Below are positions 1-12,069 of a stretch of 64,000 nt of DNA, piece by piece (within the stretch, counting starts at the first letter, position 1; the number at the start of each line of letters is the position of its first letter). The stretch lies in assembly GCA_030248215.1 (NCBI GenBank), contig JASANG010001425.1:18001-82000 (forward strand). The letters are read 5' to 3'. A program made the position numbers and the translations under genes. The notes under the pieces were generated by a model that made no database searches, had not been told where the DNA came from, and saw only the letters and a list, made by a program, of their open reading frames with translations. Origin of the DNA: Enoplolaimus lenunculus. Its lineage: Eukaryota > Nematoda > Enoplea > Enoplida > Thoracostomopsidae.

Positions 1-497
1 TTTTAAGCTTTCTAGCACGGCGGCGAATAACCGCGCACCAGAACGCCGTGTAAGTAGCACGTTCCTAAATTGAACAACTGCTACTTCAAAATGTAATTTG
101 AACTAGAAAACAACATAAATCGTGAAAACATTTTGGAAAACGGTTTTTACTTACAATATTACACAGCGTAGATCAGGTCGTTTTATATGATCCCTAATTT
201 ATGAGTTGGGGGGCTGGGTAATAGGCTTCACACAGGTTGGCCTGGTGTCAAAATTAAAAATCGAGTTTCAACATTCTATTGAATCCAAAACGAAGAAAAA
301 TGCTGGTACAGAACAAAATTCACGAGGTGAACAATGGAAATTAGCGTTTTGAATTTGTCAACTCTACATATCAAACAAAACCGTACCAACTTTACTCCAT
401 ACCAGATTGTTTTGATGACAGGTCAAACCACCTTGTGAAGCGCAGAACTATATTATTAAAGCTGGAACACAAAACATAAATATTTCGGGTAGCGTAC
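1..497. other. No recognisable feature
   Basis: AT-rich sequence with no coding signal or clear repeat. Position 1 is simply the cut edge of the window. Confidence 0.6.
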
Positions 498-675
498 CAG
501 TGGCAGATCCAGGATCTCAAAATGAGGGAGGCCAAAATTTCTCAGGTAATAAACGCACTTTTGACCCACACTCCAACCACGAACTATTGTCACAAAATTG
601 CTATATAATTTTTGTCGAGATGCTGTTGGGGGGGCACGGCCGGGGTGGGCCCCCATGGATCCGCCATTGTAGCGT
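498..675. mobile_element. GGATCC-like-ended inverted-repeat element
   Basis: CAGTGGCAGATCCAGGATCTC at the left, CCCATGGATCCGCCATTG at the right. Part of its left arm recurs reversed at 51300-51395 (GAGATCCTGGATCCGCCACTG). Confidence 0.7.
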
Positions 676-1090
676 ACCACCAACTGTTGTAGTGATTGTT
701 TCATTTATAAACACCATACAGCAGATATAACAAATCCTTAAAATTTTTGAAACAAATATTTTAGGGTTGTTAATTGGCAACCACGTTGACTAGTATATAT
801 TCTTGGAATATAATGTTAGGATTATCAATCTTCAACCTGTAATAAATTTAACTGTAAATTTTTATATTTTTAGTTTGCTTGAGCAACCGACAGGAAGCTT
901 GATTCATCGACGTCCTGGGGTCTGCCATAGAAGCAAGCAGTGACAGCCTGTTTTGACCACCTGATTGTAAAGCTTTGAACACATATTCGTTTAGGGTACA
1001 ACGAACTACAGCGTATATGCCTTTTGTTTTTTAAAATCAGTTTCGATTGGGCAAAAAATGTTTCCCTGTTAAAAAATCATTGCCTGCTTC
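676..1090. other. No recognisable feature
   Basis: AT-rich, no open frame of note, no inverted repeat noticed between two transposon copies. Confidence 0.6.
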
Positions 1091-1289
1091 GGCCCATGCA
1101 AAGATCAGACGCGGAACGTTTTTCTGTGGGACTAGAACAAAGTAAGCTTAAGCTTTAGACTAATTTTTCTGCTTGGCTTAGGCTTAGGCTTACGAATAGG
1201 CTCATTTTTACGCTTAGGCTTTAGGCTTAGGCTTAGACGTAGAAATATGCTTTTATAATACTGTTCCGCCCTTGTTCTTTACATTGGCC
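1091..1289 (+). mobile_element. TTAGGC-core inverted-repeat element, family A
   Basis: Begins GGCCCATGCAAAGATCAG and ends TTGTTCTTTACATTGGCC, imperfect inverted repeats. The core is TTAGGC-like hexamers. Flanking octamers CCTGCTTC and TTTGCTTC agree at 6 of 8 positions, a decayed target duplication. Confidence 0.85.
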
Positions 1290-2931
1290 TTTGCTTCTAA
1301 CTTTACACCACTGCGATATAGGCAAGATTTAAAATTAATGATATTCACTGAACAGTTATCGCACATAAATTAATATTGACTCAACAAATGTATTTACTTA
1401 TTCAAAACTGGCAAAACTCTCAATCTGCTCGTGACTTGCAGCAATCAACATTGTTTCCCCGTTGAAATTTTACTGCGTCGACTGACTCGCCGCCAATCCA
1501 GCGACAACGGAGCAATTAATTTTCAATTTCAACACGAAATATTGAATTACACTTTGTTCTCAGAAATGGTTTGCGACTCTTACTTCGAATTTCAAGGGCA
1601 GTAGATGATAAAGTTTCCAAGCTAAACTTTGAATATATATCGTGTTTCAACAGCGCAATTTTTAATATTCAATAAACGTTTACACAACCTAGTAGCCAAC
1701 TCAACCTGCTAGGAGGTGGGGCGAAAGCATTAAACATGGGCGTACGAGAGCTCAGCTCGATCTACATTGGGGCTAACACTGTTTTTTGGCAGAGATTATC
1801 ATTGGAGAACTAAGCTCATTCGGTACCTGGATACTGACATTGGATTTGCGGTTCTAAAACGCCGTCCATCATACCGATGTGGTCAATAAAGTTTTTCGTT
1901 TTGTGGCAAATTTAATATATTTTGTCAGAGGGCAGATATTTTTAAGTAAAAGCTTAAAATAATATTATTTTTGAATTGTTTGTTTTTGTAAACAATCAAG
2001 TAAAGTGCATTCCAAAAACACAAACGATTTCATGTGTTTTTCGGCGTAAAACATCCGATAGCAAATGGTACGTGCGATATCTAGCGCAATTAAAACCTTG
2101 CAGAAAAAACAATACAGTGCGTAGTGCCGTCACCGTGCTTAGCACACCAGACCGATGTATAGAACAGGGCGTAACAGTGGTATAAGTTAATTCCTACACC
2201 TAAGTCTAAGCGTAAGAATCAGCCTATTGCTAAGCCTAAGCCTAAGCCTAAACTAAAAAATAGTCTAAAGCTTAAACTTACTCCATTGCAGTTCCGCGAA
2301 AAAAAACGGTATGCCCCTGATCTTTATATAGATCGCGCACCTCATACCTCACAAATGGGGAAAACCCCTCTCATCCAACGGGCCACTTGCAGTAATTCAA
2401 AGTACGGAATTTAACAGTAAACTTTTATGAATTAATCTTTATCACTGAAATTACGGCACGCATCCCCTCTCGCTAAAGCTCAAAAACGTTCCGCCCCTGA
2501 GCTTAACATGAGCCGGAACGTTTACAGGCTTTAGAGTTAATCTGCTGAATGACACAAATCAAAGAACAAGCATTAGCATAAGAGATTATGCTTTCCCGAA
2601 ATAGATTTCTGGCTCGACCGCTGCTAGAAACTTGCTTACAGTTTCCGATGTAGAATGGAACCCACGCACGGTGCTGGCCAAAACTTTTTGTGAAGATTGC
2701 GTGTATGCGGTTATAATTTGAATTTGTTTCTAAAATTATTTATAAGAAACTTGAAAACAAGCGTACGGTAAACATACGGTGTGGCGCCGTTGGTTTTGTG
2801 AAAATGGTTTTTGGTAAACAACCGTGTCTTTATAGTTCCTTACGGACACGGCCTACTTTATGGCAAAATAAGCCATAAGTTGAAGCTTGCATTCAAACGG
2901 TGATTCCAGGTTTCGTGTGTTTAGATAAAGC
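1290..2931. other. Intergenic, no gene seen
   Basis: Apart from the decayed TTAGGC element at 2150-2337 nothing was recognised. A 69-codon frame at 1976-2185 runs into that element and is not credible. Confidence 0.6.
2150..2337 (-). mobile_element. TTAGGC-core element, family A (decayed)
   Basis: Internal landmarks of family A in reverse orientation: ACAGGGCGTAACAG, AAGCCTAAGCC array, CTAAAGCTTAAACTTACTC and GCCCCTGATCTTTA. The terminal GGCC is lost. Confidence 0.7.
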
Positions 2932-3141
2932 GGCCAATGTGAAGAATAGGGGCGGAACAGTATGATAACCTTAATCCTAAGCCTAAGTCTAAGTCAAAGC
3001 CTAAGCGTCAGAATGAGCATATTGCTCAGCCTAAAGCCTAAGCATAAGCCTAAGCCAAGTAAAAAAAATTAGTCTAAAGCTTAAGCTTACTCTATTGCAA
3101 TCCCATAGGAAAACGTTCCGCCTATGATGTTTACATGGGCC
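2932..3141 (-). mobile_element. TTAGGC-core element, family A
   Basis: Starts GGCCAATGTGAAGAATAGG and ends ATGTTTACATGGGCC. The core is GCCTAA hexamers, with the conserved TAGTCTAAAGCTTAAGCTTA block. No clear target duplication. Confidence 0.82.
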
Positions 3142-3729
3142 GCTGGACAACTCAAATTTAAAACTATCCGATCTTGTATACTTTCTCTACCCAGTTTTCG
3201 AAATTTTCTAATTTTGGCATTTACCTGCCCAGATAGACTTTAGATTAAGCATAATTTAAGTTTAGGCTTATGCTTAAAGTTATAAGGCTACAGTGTTCGA
3301 GCGGCAAAGGATTTTTCTAGCTTATAAGGTGTAATGTATTAAATGTTTCAAAACTTTCCAATATAATATACATGACGATAAACAATAATGTCATTTAATA
3401 CTCATAAGTACAAACGTAAAATATTGGAGTGAAATAGCTTCTAGACTCCAGGAGTAACCTTGTGGGGGAAAATAGAAAGTGTATACAAGCGGCAAAACAC
3501 CTGAAATTTGATAAACAACAATTTAAAAAAACTTAAACATCGCCACTGATATAAATGAACTCTTGGTTTCTCTGCGCTTTTGAGCCATAAAAACATGATT
3601 TTGAAAAGATACAATTTTAATGCTTAGCATTTCAACTATATTATGAATTCCTTGTGTCATGTGACAATGCAGTGTTTTATAGCTTTCCCAAACTTCCGAG
3701 CGAAAAAGGTTGCGCCACAAATTGCTAGT

Positions 3730-3995
3730 TTCCGGCAGAAGCTCAAATTCCCAAAAACCTATTTTCACGTGAAATATTCAAATTTCGCAAAATTCCGGTT
3801 TCACGGGTAGCATCTCAATTTTGTGCAAAATTTCAAAACCTTGATCGAAAAAGGCTGCGCACAAAATCGCAACTTTCTGGCAGAATCTCAATTTCCCACA
3901 ATCCCTATCTTATGGATAACATTGCAATTTGCCCACATCCCAATTCCCTGGATAACAGCTCAATTTCCTAAAATCCCAATTTATTAGCGAATATC
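3730..3995 (-). repeat. Degenerate GGGAAATTGGGATT repeats, reverse orientation
   Basis: TCAATTTCCCACAATCCC, AATTCCCTGGATAACAGC and CAATTTCCTAAAATCCC are reverse complements of the units at 7428-7800. Confidence 0.72.
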
Positions 3996-4151
3996 CGCCG
4001 AATTTTAGAGAGACCTTTTCTGTTCATGAACCAAAAGAGTTATGCAATAGAACTCTTGTTAAATTCAAGTACCTCAGCTCTAAAAGAGAAAAGTAGCGTA
4101 TATTCTCAGAGAAACATGAAATTTCGTGGTATAAAACAGCATAAAAACCAC

Positions 4152-4354
4152 AGCCAATGTTACTTTCAGGGCTGTAACAGTAGATTAAAGCGTATTCCTA
4201 AGCGTAAGCCTAAACCCAAACGTTGCAAAAGCCTATTCGTTTCGTAAGCCAAAGCCTAAGCCTAAGCCTAAGCAAAAAATGTAGTCTAGAATGTAAGCTT
4301 ACTTTTTTTACAGACCCATCAGAAAGCGGGACGGCCCTAAAAGTATCATGGGCC
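4152..4354 (-). mobile_element. TTAGGC-core element, family B, with 8-bp target duplication
   Basis: Family B ends: AGCCAATGTTACTTTCAGG and AAGTATCATGGGCC. Two GCCTAA runs are separated by CGTTGCAAAA. It is flanked by identical octamers AAAACCAC at 4144-4151 and 4355-4362. Confidence 0.92.
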
Positions 4355-4802
4355 AAAACCACAAAACTCAACAACAACGAGGTTTAGTGTTAACCTGAAA
4401 AAAATCAAAATTACGTTTCAAAACCAAAAACAGAATCCTTCAGTAGATTCACATACGGCGCTATTGCCGCACGGCGCCGCAATTAAATTTGAAAATAAAA
4501 TATGTTTGACTCTCCTGGCCGGCCGGCGCCGCATCACGTTTTACACAATAATTACAACGTCTTTCCACAAAAACACAAAAGAACAACATCACTTAAAAGG
4601 TCTTTGTTTCATTCAGCTGATCATTTTTTGTTCATAAAGTGAAACAACTTAAAAACTATAATTTAGCCAAGATGACATTTGTATGACCATTATCACAGTT
4701 TGAGTTTACCTTTAAAGCCAACGTCAAAAGGTAACAAAGGCAATTATGGAATAGTTTTGATGATAAAAGAATCAAAAAGTTTGTACGACGAATAGAAGTT
4801 TT

Positions 4803-4999
4803 GGCTAATGTTACTTCAAGGGGCATAACAGTAGATTAAGCGTATTCCTAAGCCTAAGCCTAATCGTTGCAAAAATGAGGTCCTGAGCCTAAGCCTATGC
4901 CTAAGCCTAAACCAAAGCAAAAAAATGTAATCTAGAATCTAAACCTACTATTTTATAGACGCACCACAATCCTGGACGCCTCTTAAAGTAACACAGGCC
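4803..4999 (-). mobile_element. TTAGGC-core element, family B, with 8-bp target duplication
   Basis: Ends GGCTAATGTTACTTCAAGG and TTAAAGTAACACAGGCC. It is flanked by identical octamers GAAGTTTT at 4795-4802 and 5000-5007. Confidence 0.92.
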
Positions 5000-5387
5000 G
5001 AAGTTTTTGTGCAGCATGCTGTGCTGGCTACGAGACTTTCCATCAGGAAAAAATTGGAAAACTTAAACTACGACAAGAGTTGTGTAAATTTTTTCGGTAT
5101 ATTTGGTGACCGTTCACAATAATTCTGCGAGTTGATGTTAAAAACAGTCAAGATTGTGGGTTATCATGTATTAGTGGCTCTTGAGGCACAACCTCCGCAT
5201 TTAAAGGCTTAGGTTTAGGCTTAAGCTAAGGCTTCTTTTCTAGGCGATAGACTTAGGCTTAGGCTCGAACTCAAGGACATTAAAAACTTGAAACAGTGCA
5301 AAACTCACGCAAAACATAAAAAATAATGCGTTGAGTACCAAAGTTATTAGGTCATGTAAAAAGTTTCTTCGATACACAGCTGTATCC

Positions 5388-5754
5388 AAGCGGATGCCAC
5401 CCAGGCCTATTAACCTCCGGCAGGGATCAAAAGCAAAATTTTGTGCTAAAACAATTGCGTTCAGCTTCTCGCTCGCTTCGCTTACAAGCCTTATTTCCCA
5501 CAGGCACAGCCGAAGGAGGGATGGAGCGCCCCCGTTCCGTTGTGACTAAAACGCAAAATTTGATGCAAACGTTTGACTTTTCGCTCGTTCCCCTCGCGAG
5601 TTTTTCTACCACATCTAAGATTTTCCTGCAACTTTCTCTCATAAATTTTCGCCGCTCGACAATTCACTCACCCCCGAATTCCTCTTGTAAAATTGTGTAC
5701 CCGACACAACCACACTGTCCCTCGTCAATAAGTTCTGGATCCGCCACTGTTTTG
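5388..5754. mobile_element. GGATCC-like-ended element with a dispersed GAAGCGAGCG motif
   Basis: CCAAGCGGATGCCACCC at the left and TTCTGGATCCGCCACTG at the right. It contains CAGCTTCTCGCTCGCTTCGC, a motif seen in at least six other places in the window. Confidence 0.55.
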
Positions 5755-6051
5755 AATCAATAGTCAAGCTAATGATAGCAAAGAAAGGTCAGTTAAAGTT
5801 GCCTTTATACATATAATTTTATAGCAAAAGCAATTTTTATTACACAATATTGTGCAAACTTCAAGTTTATATACAGGAAAGACAAATTGGCCATTGAACT
5901 CGATCATAATTATAGAGCCAAATATGCATTCGATTCTGGGGAACAGAGTTGGTTTTGCAGAAGCCGTACTCTGAAATATGCATAGCACCTATCGCCAGTT
6001 TAGTACCGCCTGAAGAACAGAGCATATGATAGTTTGAACAACCTTGTCTTA

Positions 6052-6214
6052 CCCGTAACCAAAAAAGGGCCAGAAGGACTCAGCGTCCTTGGAAGGCTTT
6101 TGTCCATGTTCCACTGAAATAATTTTCAACCGGACTTGTATGTCATCGAAAACTCTTGCATGCGCCGCCTGAAGTTTTTTAGTCCTTCCTAACAAGGTGA
6201 GCTGGCTACGGGCC
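6052..6214. mobile_element. GTAGCC-ended element, family C
   Basis: CCCGTAACCAAAAAAGGGCC at the left, AACAAGGTGAGCTGGCTACGG at the right. The middle GTCATCGAAAACTCTTGCATG matches other copies. Confidence 0.8.
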
Positions 6215-6472
6215 TAAACTTCGCGTTCGAATACAAAACGTTCGTTTTGGTATTTGTTCGAAAGTCAGGGACACCCCCATTGTATTAGCGGTATCGACTG
6301 GCACCTTGGGTAACGCTGTAGCGACGTGGTTGATTTTCATGAAAAACTAAGTTTTAAACAAAAAACCTAATTTCATTGTGTGTTTAGAATGCCAATTAAT
6401 ACTGGTTGTTGGCATATCGGGAATAAAAATGCAACTTGAAGTTCAACCTCGTTGACAGAGCAACAACTCTTC

Positions 6473-6657
6473 GGCCCATGTAAAGGTCAGGGGCGGAACG
6501 CTTTTCTGTTCGGCTAGAAAAGGGTAAGCTTAAGCTTATACTAATTGTTTTTGCTTTGCTTTGGCTTAAGCTTAGGAATATGCTCATTCTTAAACTTATG
6601 CTTATGCTTAGGCTTATGCTTATAATACTGTTCCGCCCCTTTTCTTTACGTTGGAAC
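6473..6657 (+). mobile_element. TTAGGC-core element, family A, with 8-bp target duplication
   Basis: Begins GGCCCATGTAAAGGTCAGG. The hexamers are degenerate (CTTATG, CTTAGG). It is flanked by AACTCTTC at 6465-6472 and 6658-6665. Confidence 0.9.
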
Positions 6658-6979
6658 AACTCTTCAAAGTTCAAATATCAGACATATTGCTTTACGCAAA
6701 AAAGTGTGCGCGAATCGAACAAGAAGCCAAACGCAATTTCAGCATCGATTCTTCTAAAGAGTTCGGACATGACGATTCCGTCTTGTGGCAATGGTGAACT
6801 GGTCTAAAAATACAAATTCACAATTCATGTAAACGCAGAAACCATCAATTACTAAAACTTAACTTTTTGTAAGCAATAGCTATCGCCCTGTCGTAATAGA
6901 TAGCAACGCACAAGATAAACACTGAACAGTTTTAATTTTAATAAACTTGTAGCGGATTTTTACTGCAGTCGTAAACCGC

Positions 6980-7052
6980 GGTCGTATGGCCCAATGGATA
7001 GGGCGCCTGCCTACGGAGCAGGAGATTCTGGGTTCGATCCCCAGTACGACCT
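6980..7052 (+). tRNA. tRNA-Arg (anticodon ACG)
   Basis: The acceptor stem GGTCGTA pairs perfectly with TACGACC at 7045-7051. The anticodon stem CCTGC/GCAGG encloses loop CTACGGA, giving anticodon ACG. The T arm CTGGG-TTCGATC-CCCAG is perfect. The internal B box GGTTCGATCC and an A-box-like TGGCCCAATGG are present. A T run (TTTT, 7052-7055) follows at once as a Pol III terminator. The discriminator base would be T, which is unusual. Confidence 0.95.
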
Positions 7053-7427
7053 TTTCCAGTTATACAATTGTTTCAAAAATATTGTTCTACTATATACTTA
7101 TAATGGCACCATTGAAATAAATACGCCTTTTGTTATGGTCCTAATTAAAGGATGTGCAGGAGGTTCGTCCAAAAATCCGCAAATATTACCAGGAACTCTC
7201 AATTTGAATATTCGTGGTTCATTTAAATATTGGTTATTAGCCATATCGGTATGTATATGGGTGTGTAGATTTTTGAAATTTTTTTGTTTTGTAACTTGGC
7301 TGTTGGTTTTGTTCTTTTGGTTTTTTCTGATGTTCAAATAAACTGCGCAGTTTATGTAATATGATTATTAAAATGTCGTTACTAGTCTCCTTGTTGGGAC
7401 ACGCACTATATTACGTGGAAAATAGGG

Positions 7428-7800
7428 ATTTTAGTAAATTGGGATATAACCCGGGAAATTGGGTTTTTTGGAAATTGCGATTCTGCCGGAAAACGGTGGT
7501 TGGGGCCTAACTATTTTCGCTAGGGATTTTAAGAAACTGTGATTTTTGGGAAACTGGGAATTACCCGGTAAACTGGAATTTTTGAAATTCAACGGGACAC
7601 TGCGTTTTTGGAAAATTGGCGGTGATTTTGAAACATTTTTCGCTCGGGATGTTGGGAAGTCTGGATTTTGGGAAATATGGATATTACCCAATAAAATATC
7701 GAAATTTTGGGAAATTGGAGTACTACCGCAAAATTGGGATTGTGGGACATTCGGATATACGCAAAATTGAGATTCTACGAGAAATTGTGATTTTGAGTGG
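7428..7800 (+). repeat. Degenerate GGGAAATTGGGATT repeats
   Basis: Roughly 30-bp degenerate units around GGAAATTGGGAT and GCCGGAAAA. The same motif in reverse (CCCAATTTCC, TTCCGGC) fills about 3730-3995. Open frames here are artefacts. Confidence 0.75.
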
Positions 7801-7872
7801 ATTGCTTAAATCTGACACTGGACATATATTGTATCACCCATAGAGATTTCTCCTGAAAACGCAATCAAGTAA

Positions 7873-7963
7873 GGTCGCGCTGTACTATATTTTTATTAAA
7901 AATTCCACCAAAACGATTAGCGGCGCAAGGCGGTGACCGGTTCAGTAAAATATAGCACAACCC
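7873..7963. mobile_element. GGGTTGCG-ended element, family E (short), TAA target duplication
   Basis: GGTCGCGCTGTACTATATTT and AAAATATAGCACAACCC as ends with TAA on both sides. 91 bp. Confidence 0.75.
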
Positions 7964-9298
7964 TAAAAGTTTTGAGTGCTGATGCCCTCGCTCGTTGCTG
8001 TACAAGTTGAAATTTCAGTTTGGAAATCTGTTGTAGGATTCTACTTACGTTTTCTGGATATTTGGAAATACGACATATGTAACCTGCTTTTCACTAACCA
8101 CATTTCAGCGTAAATACATATGAATGTCGGAGGTACGTAATCTGAATACGCCTAGGATTTTTTAATAAAATGTGGTCCATCATATAGTGCTCGACGAGCT
8201 GAATTCAACAGTAGTACATGTTTTAGTAAAAAGTTGAAATTTAAACGACCATAACTATTGAACCGGGGGCGCTCTGCAGCGCTAAAAATGGTGCTGTTGA
8301 ACTCAGCGCGTCGAAATCTATAAAATGAACTATTTTATATTAAATTCATTGGGTGGAACCATATTTCGTATCTTCGCCCATATGAATATTTAAAGAAATC
8401 TTAATTCGGGGTGAGTTTTTTTGAATGCCGCATCATAAAATCAATCCAGCAAATTGCCGACGATTTTTTGAATTATAAAGCCTTACGCCTACTAAGAACT
8501 ATATATCGCTGAAGCTACACTTTTCAATAGCTCTAAATTAGCATTTATGACGAGTTTAACTAAAGGTAATTCTGTTTAATACAGAGATATTAACAAACAT
8601 TCGGTATAAAATACAGTAACTGAATGCAACGTTCAACTAAAAGTAGCGCCAGAGGCAGAGGCGGGCACAATCCTTGCGGTCTTGTAAGTATCCGTAAACT
8701 TCAAATATGTTGATCCTCCAACTAATTTAGTTTAGATATTTAATGAGAGATTCCAAAGCGAATGCTATTCCAATGTAGTGTCTGTCTCGCGGGATTAGAC
8801 AAAATGTGAAATGAAATACGGTGAACCACCACAGTGGTGTATACAAGGAATACAATATGGGGATATATTTGTTTCTGAAATTTTTTGGTGAGACGAGAAA
8901 AAAAACGCTCATTCATAGGCTTTAGTAAGGTGTTCTTGATGCTAAAGTCTAAACAATTTTCATGCTTGTACTATGTTCAATCGCAGAAAAGCTTTTAAAT
9001 GAAGTTATACCCTTCTGAATTAAATCCTAGCTATGGCGCTGTAAGGTACCCAATAACTATTTTCGGCCACTGATGTGTATAATTGAATATTCAGTGCGGT
9101 GGCTTTTTTTTTGAAGTTACTTTTTTGTTGATTTTATTTTTAAATTTTGCCCGAAATGTTGTTGAATAAATGCAAAATTTGATTGTTTCTGCAAGACTTG
9201 GATGTCGCTCCGTTGGAATTTATAAACGAATAATGATGGGTATTTATGAAAGTTTACAAGATATGATTTCTGCTCACTAAGGAGAGTATTCTGTTTAA
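7964..9298. other. Intergenic, no gene seen
   Basis: Holds the GGAGGTACGG element (8127-8377). The remaining 0.9 kb is AT-rich with no supported open frame. Confidence 0.6.
8127..8377. mobile_element. GGAGGTACGG-ended element
   Basis: CGGAGGTACGTAATCTGAAT at the left and GGAACCATATTTCGTATCTTCG at the right (the latter split by one mismatch-rich block). Interior has GAACTCAGCGCGTCGAAATC, shared with copies at 12950 and 46617. Confidence 0.75.
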
Positions 9299-9572
9299 AG
9301 CCCTATTCGCACGTGCAAGTTTTGGCTGCGAAAACTTGTAGTTGCAACTTGCACTTGCAAGTTTTGTCCAAAACCCCGTTCGAAAACTTGCAGCTGCAAA
9401 TAATTCATTAAAAATCAAAGCTAGGATTGTAGTTCACATGTGTAAACAACTATGCAAGTTTACTTGAACTTATTGCAGCCGCTTTTTCATTGGCTGATAA
9501 AAAATGTAAGTTCTGCGTGCAATTTGCAGCTACTAATTCTCGCAGTAAAAACTTGCACGCGTGAATAGGGCT
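9299..9572. mobile_element. AGCCC-ended element, family D, TAA target duplication
   Basis: Inverted ends AGCCCTATTCGCACGTGCAAG and CTTGCACGCGTGAATAGGGCT flanked by TAA on both sides. The interior is rich in CTTGCAGCTGCAA-type palindromes. The TAA duplication is typical of PIF/Harbinger. Confidence 0.88.
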
Positions 9573-9888
9573 TAAAATTCACTTGACTTTTTAAAGTTTA
9601 CATAAAATGAAGTGACACACCCAGAAGTTAACATTTCGGTTAGTTTTATTTAAAATGCGCAATTACAGCACATCTGTATAGAAAAACATACTAGTAGTTA
9701 TCAGGTTATATACAACCACTATGATCTCAAAAAATAATGCAATTTTAAAATAATTCTTTACTGGAAATCCAGACCGAAACGAACACCGACTTTTGTCGGA
9801 AACGGAAACAAGCGTACGGTTACAGCCAGTGTTCTAAAAGCTTACGTATACCTAAGCCTAAGTCCAAGCCTTTGCCTAAGTATTTGCT

Positions 9889-10099
9889 GGTCTTTGTAAA
9901 GAACAAGGCGGAACAGTATCATAGGCATATTCCTAAGCCTATGCCTAAGCCTAACCTTAACATAAACGTAAGAATAAGCATATTCCTAAGCCTAAGCCTA
10001 AGCCTAAGCCTAAGCCAAGCAAAAAATTAGTCTGAAGCTTAAGCGTACTCTATTGCAGTCCCACAGAATATCGTTCCGTCCCTGAACTTTACATGGTCC
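9889..10099 (-). mobile_element. TTAGGC-core element, family A
   Basis: TTTGTAAAGAACAAGGCGGA at the left, GAACTTTACATGGTCC at the right, with a GCCTAA run around 9975-10018. A separate short GCCTAA patch at 9845-9880 may be a remnant of a second copy. Confidence 0.82.
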
Positions 10100-10592
10100 C
10101 GTATGCCTACTGAATCGTCACACCTAAATGTCTGAAAGGTTAGACCATAATTTCAATAATATATTCTTACACGAAAACGAAAGTATCCTGCATGGATTCT
10201 GACAATTTAAGTCGCGTATTTATCTTTCAACTGCTTTTCTCCGAATGGACAGTCCCAGTTGGTAATCATGAGCCGCTGTATTCAGTGTAGGTTTTGCAAA
10301 TTCCGTTGGTCACCTACGGAGGCTATGTTTTGCCAGAATAATGCCACGATGGCGGTTTGGACAAACGGCGTGCCGCAGTTTTGAGAGTCTGATAAAAGGT
10401 ATTTAATACAATTTGACTGACGCACTGTCATATGATATAGGCATGCGTTTAAATTAAAATGCTGCTGCTTCTATTTTGAAGAAGTCAAAACCGAAACACC
10501 GGTAAAACTGAAAAGGTTGACAACCATGGCTGTTGTCATTTTTTTATCGAATTCTATTGGGTTTTTTACGGCAGTAAAAAAGACGATTTTCA

Positions 10593-10783
10593 TTGGTCGG
10601 CTGGTCCATGTAACAGGGTCGGAACAGTAGTATAAGCATATTCCTAAGCCTAAGCTTAAGCCTACGCGTACGGATGAACCTATTCGTAAGCCTAAGCTTA
10701 TGCAAATAAAATAGTCTAAAGCTTAAACTGACTCTATTATAGCCCCTGCGGAAAACGATCCGGCCCTGTTGTATACATGGGCC
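10593..10783 (-). mobile_element. TTAGGC-core element, family A
   Basis: Ends GGTCCATGTAACAGGGTCG and CCCTGTTGTATACATGGGCC. Flanks GGTCGGCT and GGTCTGGT agree at 6 of 8 bases. Confidence 0.82.
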
Positions 10784-11302
10784 GGTCTGGTTATAAAGTT
10801 GAACAAGGTTTAGTTCGGAGAAAACGTTGGCAGTGTTTACCGGTAAAAACCAAATGCCGGCTAATCATTGGTTTACGTCCGCAGAGTTGGTGCTGTTTAA
10901 AAATATTAATGTAGCAAAAAGTATTTGTATTAATTTTGACCGTGGTACTGTAGTGATCCGAATAACGTGGGAGCGAGGTTATAAAAGACTCTGGAGTCCC
11001 GCATTTTAAGACTAAACGAATTGGAATCTGTGTTTAACTTCGAGTCCGTAAATTTATCGAGTCCTGAATTACATATTACTCATTAACCATCTCAGATATT
11101 TTAGTTTAATTTGGGTAAACGCTTCCTGGACCAAATTAAGTTCAGTACAGAATCTGATTCATAACTCAAAGTATAATATTACCTACGGTTAGCAGTACGC
11201 TCATGTCTTGAACGTATTTCTCTAAAGTAATGAAGGTAAATCATAGACAAAGGTGCCGTCAAAGGTGTGTGGTCCAAATAACTGGACCTGGATTGAAAAA
11301 TT

Positions 11303-11498
11303 GGCCTATGTATGAAACAGGGCCGGATCGTTTTGCGGAGGGGCTATAATAGAGTCAGTTTAAGCTTTAGACTAATTTTTTGCTTAGGCTTAGGCTTACG
11401 CTTAGGCTTAGGAATAGGCTCATCCATACGCTTATGCTTAGGCTTAGGCTTAGGAGTATGCTTATACTACTGTTCCGGCCTTGTTCTATACATGGGCC
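11303..11498 (+). mobile_element. TTAGGC-core element, family A
   Basis: Ends GGCCTATGTATGAAACAGGG and CTTGTTCTATACATGGGCC. The core is TTAGGC repeats. Flanks GAAAAATT and GATAAATT agree at 7 of 8 bases. Confidence 0.88.
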
Positions 11499-12069
11499 GA
11501 TAAATTAATAACAGTCAGTGACCGAATAACAAGGAGGATACCATCGGAGAGGCGAAATAAATACCGGTCAGCCTACGTTAGTAGGGTCACTGTAGCGATT
11601 TGAATGGTTTGGATGCTGGTCAGCGTTTCAAATCCTGTTGAAATTCCGGTGAAGCTTGTTTCTTTTTCCGATTGCGGTTCCGACCAAAGATTAGAATTAC
11701 GATTGCAATTCCAATTTCGACAACATTTTTCCCGTTGAAACATTGGTGCGAGTAAAGATTCACAATTTCTTCTCGCATGTTTAAATTGCTTATCCTAACC
11801 ATAGGTGTTAGCTCTAATTGGTCTCACCGTGACTAACTAGTTTAAGTATATTGTTTATACATTTATTTGCTTTATTTCACAATATGAAGTGGTCAAGTAG
11901 CGAGGCAGACAGATTTACAGAGGACGCAGTTCCGCAAATTTTGCCAAACGTTGAGATATTTAACTTAAGTTGGAATCTATGTTTAGTTTAAAAATTTAAA
12001 AATTTCAAACAATAATGATAAACATTTTAAGATCCTAAGAGAAAAGGGTATATATGAAGATCAGAAAAT

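Larger units (their letters stand above)
5000..6979. other. Intergenic repeats, no protein gene
   Basis: Contains a TTAGGC fragment (5198-5270) and the elements at 5388, 6052 and 6473. Open frames of 71-106 codons at 5331-5763 lie on the element and overlap on both strands. Nothing was recognised at 6658-6979 ahead of the tRNA. Confidence 0.6.
10100..12069. other. Intergenic, no gene seen
   Basis: Between the TTAGGC elements are 0.5-kb stretches of unique-looking AT-rich DNA without coding signal. Confidence 0.6.

Noticed and set aside
6994-7341. 115-codon frame
   Set aside because: Its start lies inside the tRNA-Arg gene; the rest shows no family or splice support.
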